Source: Ascoidea rubescens DSM 1968 (lineage: Eukaryota; Ascomycota; Saccharomycetes; Ascoideales; Ascoideaceae). From it: 64,000 nucleotides of DNA. The notes beneath the pieces are model-generated. The model made no database searches, was not told the DNA's origin, and was given only the letters and a program-made list of their open reading frames with translations. Positions 58,475-64,000 of this stretch are shown in pieces. The DNA is taken from NCBI RefSeq assembly GCF_001661345.1, contig NW_017962918.1, positions 971,939 through 1,035,938 on the forward strand, read 5' to 3'. The position numbers and the translations under genes were made by a program. The stretch's first letter is position 1, and the number at the start of each line of letters is the position of its first letter.

Positions 58475-59551
58475 TTATAGTTCAGTAACAGTTGCACCAT
58501 CATAAGCTGGCTCCAACAATTTCCAGGTGCAAGTGATACCATTTTTTTTGAATCTATTAATAATTTCATCAGCGATCTCACTGTAATTCTCAGTGACTAA
58601 AGCTAAGATGGTGGGCCCGGCTCCACTTAAACATATACCCAACAAGCCTGGGTTAGTGTTTGGGCTCATGCTATTCAAGATTTCAGATAAGCCAGGAACC
58701 AACGTTTTTCTATAAGGTTGGTGTATTCTATCTTGCATTGAAGAATAGATCAATTCTGGATTTGGTGGGTCCAAAGTGATAGCAGTGGTTAAAACAGCAA
58801 TTCTTTGCAAATTAAAGACTAGATCTTTTCTTGTGTAAGCACTTGGTAGGACATCTCTCGAGGTGGCAGTTGATAATTCAAAGTTAGGAATGATAGTTAA
58901 AAACTTGATTTTTTTGTTCAAGTTGTATTTAATATGGTGGCCGATTTCAAAAGGAGGAATTGGAGGAACTAGACCAGTATCTTCACCACCAGCTGGTTGA
59001 GGCAACACTTCAGCTAGGGGGATTTCTTTTCGCTCTAGTTCAGTGGCAGATAGCTCTCTCAAATACGAACCAACAAAACCCCCCATCATTGCAGCAGTAA
59101 TATTGTCAGGATGCCTTTCTATCATCAAACAGAAATCCAAACATCTTGATCTGGATAAGTTGAACTTACCAATTTCATTAGCTAGAAGGGCACCAGCCAC
59201 AACTGCTGCTCCAGAAGAACCAAGGCCTCTGCCTAGTGGTATTGGGTTGCTGACGTGAATAAAGGTTCCAGCTGGAAACTCTCTGATATTATGGCAACGC
59301 AAGACATAGAGAGCAGTTCTGGTGATCAAGTTTTCATCAGAATCCAAGGGCACATCTTCAGCACCTTCACCTTCATAAGTAATCAAACAATTGTGGACGT
59401 CAAAGTTGAGGGATTTGTCTTTAATAGCAGAAGAATCAACAGTAACGTTTAAGACAAGAAAAAGGTTAAGACCAATACCCAAAACATCAAAACCAGGGCC
59501 GATATTAGCTGATGAAGCTGGAACTTTTATTTCAAATTTTCTAGAATGCAT
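58475..59551 (-). CDS. THR1: THR1, homoserine kinase
   Basis: Predicted 358 aa GHMP-family kinase that phosphorylates homoserine in threonine synthesis. The N-terminal PASSANIGPGFDVLG block is at 11-25. The ATP-binding PLGRGLGSSGAA loop is at 105-116. Further conserved blocks are MIERHPDNITAAMMGGFVGS, GGEDTGLVPP, VFNLQRIAVLTTA, QDRIHQPYRK and the C-terminal CLSGAGPTILAL. Length equals that of S. cerevisiae Thr1 (357 aa). I found no CTG codon, although CTC, CTT and CTA are used for Leu. It is convergent with MTR4 (197 bp apart) and divergent from the LRR gene. Confidence 0.97.
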   Translation of the reverse strand: MHSRKFEIKVPASSANIGPGFDVLGIGLNLFLVLNVTVDSSAIKDKSLNFDVHNCLITYEGEGAEDVPLDSDENLITRTALYVLRCHNIREFPAGTFIHVSNPIPLGRGLGSSGAAVVAGALLANEIGKFNLSRSRCLDFCLMIERHPDNITAAMMGGFVGSYLRELSATELERKEIPLAEVLPQPAGGEDTGLVPPIPPFEIGHHIKYNLNKKIKFLTIIPNFELSTATSRDVLPSAYTRKDLVFNLQRIAVLTTAITLDPPNPELIYSSMQDRIHQPYRKTLVPGLSEILNSMSPNTNPGLLGICLSGAGPTILALVTENYSEIADEIINRFKKNGITCTWKLLEPAYDGATVTEL

Positions 59552-60467
59552 TTCTATTGGTTAATGAAAAAAAAATGGATGAAAGACAAAAAAATACTAA
59601 AAACAAAATAAACAGAATATGGGCAAAAATTTTGAATAAAAGGTTGATTATATATAATATTTTTTGAATAAAAACTTGTATCCAGTAGAACTTTATTTTC
59701 TCTTGTTTTTTTTTCAAAAAATATTATTAAATAGAATTAATAGTAAATCTGTTGATTCAATGAGCTTTGGAAAAATGACTAATACTGTTCTAGGATTAAA
59801 CCGACTTTCGATGTTTTCAACGGTTTGGCATCTTCAACTTTTCGATATTTCAAAAAATCAAAGTTTCTCGGTGAATCCGAATAGTTCACATTCGACTGTC
59901 ATTACGAAAACTTTTTCTCGATAACATTTCGTAACTTTCTGAAAAAATCTAAAGTGTGATTATCTCCGCGATATCTGTTTCTATTTCCTTTGTAATTCAA
60001 CTGGAATCAGAATCTATGATGTTTCCTAATTGGGATATATATTTTTTTTTCTAAAAACTTCTTTCAAATTCTGATGAACAGATCAAAAAATCAAAAATAT
60101 GTTCAATTTCTAGATTATTATACAAATCATCATATTTGCAACTACAACAATTCATAGCTATAAATCATTATGAGTTCCTGATAACTCTCGATTAAATCCG
60201 TTTTTTATCAAAAAATCCAAAGCTTTCCTTGGTTTCTTAAAAAATACAGATTCATCTTGCTGTGGTAAAGAAGTCTTGAAAAAACTTTTATCTATTATTT
60301 AAAATACAAATGATAATAAAAATCCAATATATAAACCATTCATATCCTGGTCTGTTGATTGGTATATTTTACCCTCAAATCTATTAGTACTTTGTGATAA
60401 ATTAAAAAGTGCCTTTTAACATATCACTGCTTCTCATTCACGTTATAGTAAATACCAAATTGCTATT
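59552..60467. promoter_or_regulatory. Divergent region between THR1 and the LRR gene
   Basis: 916 bp, AT-rich throughout, with many TTTTT and AAAAA runs. A TGACTAAT element near 59777 is one base from the Gcn4 core TGACTCA and could serve THR1, but the match is imperfect. No ORF, tRNA or clear repeat is supported. Confidence 0.45.
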
Positions 60468-61925
60468 ATGGAAGCTAGTTCTCCTAAGATTATTAATGCA
60501 GTCTTTTCAAATCTACCCTATGATAAACTTTGGTTGTTCACATTGTCAGATAATGAGGTTTTAAGACAAAGTGCTTTGAAACATTTGTTTAATAAGGTTA
60601 CAATAACCAATAAAAAAAATAACAGAAACCGCAATTCATATAAATTTGTGTTGAATTTGGAAAATTTTGATAGAATTAATAATCAATATTTTGACTCAAT
60701 TGAACATCTATTGCTTGATATTCAAACTGGTTTTAGACTGGGTGTATTATATTATTCCCAATTAAGAAATATATTATATTTAACAAGCAATTTGAAAACT
60801 TGTTTATTATATATAAATTCTGATATTGCTGATCAAAGAAAATTTTTCATTGCTATTAATTTTTTTAAGATTTTGATTATTTTCAATTCAAACACCATTA
60901 AGTCTTTTATCTATTCATTCAGAAACGGAATGGAGTATCGCAAAAATCCTACTAGTTATAGTCAGAACAATTTTTTAAGTCTCGTACCTAAGTTCATGAA
61001 GTTTGATCAAACATTTTCAATTGATGAATTAAAAACCTCAAATACCATTGATAATTTAGATTTTTCTAGTTTATCCTTCAACACTAATCTTTCATTTTTT
61101 AATTCATTTTTATTATACAATGTATCTTCAAAATACCAAAATCTTAATAGATTTCCAAATTTAACTAAGTTTAGTGGTTTGCTGATTCTAAAACTTTTAG
61201 ATCTATCTCACAATCAAATTCTGAAAATCGATTTACCATCATTGCTTAATCTTACTCACTTGAATTTAAGTTGCAATAAAATCCCAAAAATTCCAGATTT
61301 ATCGCCATTTTTTGATTTAAAAGTTTTAAACTTATCTAATAATAAAATCAAAAAAATTTCTGGTTTAACTGAATTATATCACTTACAAGCTTTGAGTTTG
61401 TCAGATAATAGGATTTTCAAAACACAAAACTTGCATTATTTATTCAGATTAAAATCATTAAATCTTTCATATAACAAGATCAAAACAATTGAAGGGTTAG
61501 ATGATATAGAGACCTTGAAAATATTCAATCTCTCATTCAATAGTATCACTAAAGTTGCTGGTCTATCAGTTTTATGTTCCATAGAAAAACTGGATCTTAA
61601 AGGCAATTTTATCAACAGTTTATCGGACCTTCCAGCCTCAAATTATTTAATTAATGTAAACTTATCGAGAAATAGAATCACTGGTACTGCTGCTTTATCA
61701 GATTTGCATGGTGTAAGAATTCTAAACTTATCAAATAACAATCTTTTGAAATTTGATAATATATCTAACTTAACTGAATTAGAGCAGTTAGATATATCAT
61801 TCAACCTTGCAATAGGATTGAATGATATATCAATGCTAGTAAAATTACATACATTGAAAGTGAGATCAACCTCTATTAGATATATTCAACACATACCACC
61901 TTTTAGCAGATTGAGACTAAAATAA
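60468..61925 (+). CDS. Leucine-rich-repeat protein of SDS22-like type, possibly with an F-box-like N terminus
   Basis: Predicted 485 aa. From about residue 235 to 475 there are roughly ten 21-22-residue repeats of the form L..L.LS.NKI..I.GL, as in LKVLNLSNNKIKKISGL and LKSLNLSYNKIKTIEGL. This is the SDS22-like LRR class. The N terminus (INAVFSNLPYDKLWLFTLSD, then ALKHLFNKVTI) has the look of an F-box (a LP-x-x-x-L-x-x-[FL] start followed by a helix). If so, it could be a substrate receptor of an SCF ligase. I know no named yeast orthologue: SDS22 itself is shorter and is all LRR, and Nud1 is different. The middle (about 100-220) is not recognised. It stands alone between long intergenic regions. 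Confidence 0.8.
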   Translation: MEASSPKIINAVFSNLPYDKLWLFTLSDNEVLRQSALKHLFNKVTITNKKNNRNRNSYKFVLNLENFDRINNQYFDSIEHLLLDIQTGFRLGVLYYSQLRNILYLTSNLKTCLLYINSDIADQRKFFIAINFFKILIIFNSNTIKSFIYSFRNGMEYRKNPTSYSQNNFLSLVPKFMKFDQTFSIDELKTSNTIDNLDFSSLSFNTNLSFFNSFLLYNVSSKYQNLNRFPNLTKFSGLLILKLLDLSHNQILKIDLPSLLNLTHLNLSCNKIPKIPDLSPFFDLKVLNLSNNKIKKISGLTELYHLQALSLSDNRIFKTQNLHYLFRLKSLNLSYNKIKTIEGLDDIETLKIFNLSFNSITKVAGLSVLCSIEKLDLKGNFINSLSDLPASNYLINVNLSRNRITGTAALSDLHGVRILNLSNNNLLKFDNISNLTELEQLDISFNLAIGLNDISMLVKLHTLKVRSTSIRYIQHIPPFSRLRLK

Positions 61926-62574
61926 ATGTTTTGGTGAAGGATAAAGTTTATCTGCTTTGATAATTGTTTACGGATTGTATAATTGTTTACGGATTGTATA
62001 ATTATGGTGTTGAAATAGTTTATCATTTTATTGTGTTTTTTGTTTTCATTTATTATTTCATTTTTATTACTTCATTTGCAAATTTAATAGCTTTATTGTC
62101 TATATATTTTATATTTTTCACAGTTCGCAAGCTGTTACATATTCTCTCCACAGTTTTTTAGCTATTTTATTTAATCCAAAAACAAATAAATATCAAAGAC
62201 TTACGCTGCATGTGTGCAACTATGACAATGTTGGACCACAACATCAATTCATATTTGACAGCCAGTTTCCAGCATTTTTCATTCCCGATACATATAAAAG
62301 TCCAATGTTAAAGATTTCACAACAATAATAAGCAATAGAGTTAGTAAAAACTACCAAATTTAAAAGCAGCAAAACAGAAAGAGCAAAAATAAAACAGAAA
62401 CAGATTTCGTGATCGTAGTAGTCTGTGATCGTAATAGTTTTCGTAATTATCTCCGCAATGTTGTTTTATTTTCTCTATGATTCAGTAACTGTCTTGATTG
62501 AGATGCATCTGTAGCTCAATTCGCTGTTTGAAATAAACACACTGCCAGAAACAAGTTTGGTCGTAATCATCGCA

Positions 62575-62634
62575 CCAAACAGCACTCCAAACAGCACTCC
62601 AAACAGCACTCCAAACAGCACTCCAAACAGCACA
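62575..62634. repeat. 12-bp tandem repeat, about five copies
   Basis: The unit CCAAACAGCACT is repeated nearly perfectly about five times, ending in CACACAGAG. It is intergenic, about 180 bp upstream of the KRE28-like ATG. Confidence 0.92.
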
Positions 62635-62722
62635 CAGAGACAAATCAGTATATTTGGTGCTCTTCTAATGAGAAACCGCTGTGTTTGAGCAAACGAAGCC
62701 GTCTTTGTGGGTGGCGTGACCC

Positions 62723-62745
62723 GAGCCCTACTTCTGCTAGGGCTC
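62723..62745. other. Perfect inverted repeat (8-bp stem, 7-base loop)
   Basis: GAGCCCTA, loop CTTCTGC, TAGGGCTC. It is GC-rich in an AT-rich genome and 66 bp upstream of the KRE28-like ATG. It could be an RNA hairpin in the leader or a dyad protein site. Confidence 0.75.
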
Positions 62746-62780
62746 TTTCGTGGAGAGATTTATTTGTTTACTTCTTTGGG

Positions 62781-62807
62781 ATGGAGCTGGAAGACGAAAC
62801 ACACTGA
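62781..62807 (+). other. Upstream ORF ending 3 nt before the KRE28-like start codon
   Basis: ATG at 62781 opens eight codons (MELEDETH) and stops with TGA at 62805-62807. AAA follows and then the main ATG at 62811. The main start has AAAA before it, a strong yeast context. Its presence in the mRNA is unproved. Confidence 0.5.
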
Positions 62808-62810
62808 AAA

Positions 62811-63980
62811 ATGACTGTTGGAGCTGATGGAAGTGGTGGCGATGGTGCTGGTGGCAATGGTGCTGGTGATAGCTTTGGTTCGAGTGGCTTGTCTTCTGGC
62901 CTTGACTACTGCGAGTTCTCAAACGCTAAGTTAAACTACATCAAGAGTCTCAACACACTAATCAAAGACATTGTAAACAATGAAAGCTTGACAGAAAAAA
63001 ATGCAGACAACGAGATGATCGTGGAAAACATAAAGAACATCGAGGACAACATCAAGGATTACTACGACAAGTTGATCAAAGAGCCTAGGTACTTGGTGCA
63101 GATCATAAACCAGCTCAATGAGTTTTTCTCCAACTTGAAGTTCACATACTTGGAACAGTATACCAAGGACAAGTTTCTAAGCTACATCTTTGACTCCAAG
63201 TTTATTACGATAGAGGATTTGAACAACAAAGTGATTGAAATTGGAAAGTTCAAAGAGGTGTTGAACGAGAAAAAAAGTAAGAGAGACGATTTGTTCGTGG
63301 AGATAAATCAGATTCTCAGAAAAACCGACACAAAATATAAAGAGATCAACCAAACTAGCCAGTCGAATAAAAATTTGAGTGCGCAGAATGACAAGTTGTT
63401 GCTACAGATAGATGTGGTATCTAAAAAGTTACACACAATACACAGCAACGGTGGTGATGGAAACCATGATAACAGACAGATCTTTAAAAGAAGATTGGAT
63501 GAGTTTGACGATTATTCTAATGAGGTGTCGAAGCATTTGACTAGTTTATTGGATGAAAAGAAATACAGTGAAGGCAACATAAATCATTTGGATATTATCA
63601 AAAATCTAGACTACACCAATACGAACAACGACATGAACGAATTCTTGGTGCTAAACTCCAAGCCCATTTTGAACCGAATCATCAAAAAGAGAAAGATGAT
63701 GAATAGCGACTTGGAGCTCAAGTACAGCAACCAATACTTGAATAGCTACAACCAGCTACATACATCATTGTCAAACTTAAACAGCATCGAAAAAAAATTG
63801 CTAGTTAGAAAGAAAANTTTAATCGACTCCATAGATCAATCAAACAATCAACAGTTGAAAAATAAACAAAAACACGATAGTAACAAGATGATAATAAATG
63901 ACAAAAACAGAGAAATCTTGTCTCAATACCTCTCAAGCGAGTTAAATCTAATGAAAATTCTTTGCAACAACCCAAACTAA
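62811..63980 (+). CDS. KRE28: KRE28-like kinetochore protein
   Basis: Predicted 389 aa, mostly alpha-helical and coiled coil after a Gly-rich N terminus (about 1-30). A block near 96-127 (LVQIINQLNEFF, then LKFTYLEQYTKDKFLSYIF) resembles the Kre28 block with LK-TYLEQ-T-D-F. The length is close to the 385 aa of S. cerevisiae Kre28, which pairs with Spc105 in the outer kinetochore (KNL1/Zwint pair). The rest is predicted helix with charged heptads and an Asn-rich linker. Assignment rests on one conserved block, length and helical character. One base at 63817 is N (residue about 336), so one codon is unknown. The stop is 20 bases from the window end. Confidence 0.6.
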   Translation: MTVGADGSGGDGAGGNGAGDSFGSSGLSSGLDYCEFSNAKLNYIKSLNTLIKDIVNNESLTEKNADNEMIVENIKNIEDNIKDYYDKLIKEPRYLVQIINQLNEFFSNLKFTYLEQYTKDKFLSYIFDSKFITIEDLNNKVIEIGKFKEVLNEKKSKRDDLFVEINQILRKTDTKYKEINQTSQSNKNLSAQNDKLLLQIDVVSKKLHTIHSNGGDGNHDNRQIFKRRLDEFDDYSNEVSKHLTSLLDEKKYSEGNINHLDIIKNLDYTNTNNDMNEFLVLNSKPILNRIIKKRKMMNSDLELKYSNQYLNSYNQLHTSLSNLNSIEKKLLVRKKXLIDSIDQSNNQQLKNKQKHDSNKMIINDKNREILSQYLSSELNLMKILCNNPN

Positions 63981-64000
63981 TATACTATATCCCATGAACA

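Larger units (their letters stand above)
61926..62810. promoter_or_regulatory. Region upstream of the KRE28-like gene with repeats and a hairpin
   Basis: 885 bp. A 19-bp direct repeat (AATTGTTTACGGATTGTAT) occurs twice in tandem near 61964-62001, just after the LRR gene. The middle is AT-rich. Near the next gene are a 12-bp tandem repeat and a perfect 8-bp hairpin, both listed separately, and a short uORF at 62781-62807. No tRNA or larger ORF is supported. Confidence 0.5.

Overview
The window is nuclear DNA of an ascomycete yeast (Saccharomycotina). Genes are close together and mostly intron-free. Coding sequence is AT-rich, and many regulatory proteins carry long Asn, Gln and Ser runs. The four introns I could reconstruct have yeast signals: a GTATGT-like 5' site, a TACTAAC or TTCTAAC branch point and a short tail to the 3' AG. 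CTG codons are almost absent from the conserved enzymes (none found in aconitase or homoserine kinase, three in MTR4, none of those at a clearly conserved Leu). This points to a lineage that has reassigned CUG, for example Ascoidea/Saccharomycopsis or another CUG clade, but I cannot name the species. No transposon, rRNA, CRISPR array or complete tRNA gene was seen.

Layout. 1-392: 5' part of a minus-strand gene cut by the window edge. 701-5638: Rho1 exchange factor of TUS1 type. 5983-9177: BRD8/Bdc1-like bromodomain protein. 10165-11358: unknown Asn-rich protein. 12049-17524: two tandem minus-strand genes that look like diverged paralogs of an unrecognised family; the second is interrupted by a 90-N gap inside a hexanucleotide repeat. 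17909-23701: Arf exchange factor GEA1/2. 25273-27513: PES4/MIP6-type RNA-binding protein. 27962-29233: LSB3/YSC84. 30134-32251: EDC3. 32642-35056: mitochondrial aconitase. 35468-35719: small spliced NCE101. 35966-36445: AIM11. 36717-37695: spliced CAP2. 37974-38474: RNase H2 subunit C. 38762-42031: RCY1. 42255-43388: PER1. 43925-44389: spliced SUI1 (eIF1). 45969-49637: large Asn-rich protein with an incomplete zinc cluster. 51721-52252: spliced DIB1. 52356-55094: XRS2/NBS1. 55323-58277: MTR4. 58475-59551: THR1. 60468-61925: leucine-rich-repeat protein. 62811-63980: KRE28-like kinetochore protein with one ambiguous base.

The genes are ordinary housekeeping and regulatory loci, not a single pathway cluster. 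Shared themes are Rho/Arf signalling and endocytic actin (TUS1, GEA, LSB3, CAP2, RCY1), mRNA fate (PES4, EDC3, MTR4, DIB1, SUI1) and genome maintenance or segregation (XRS2, RNH203, BRD8-like, KRE28-like).

The least explained items are the tandem unknown pair, the large Asn-rich protein with a five-cysteine cluster, the LRR protein, short upstream ORFs that stop 2-3 nt before the MTR4 and KRE28 start codons, and GC-rich promoter blocks that share a TTGTGYGCG-type motif in an otherwise AT-rich genome.
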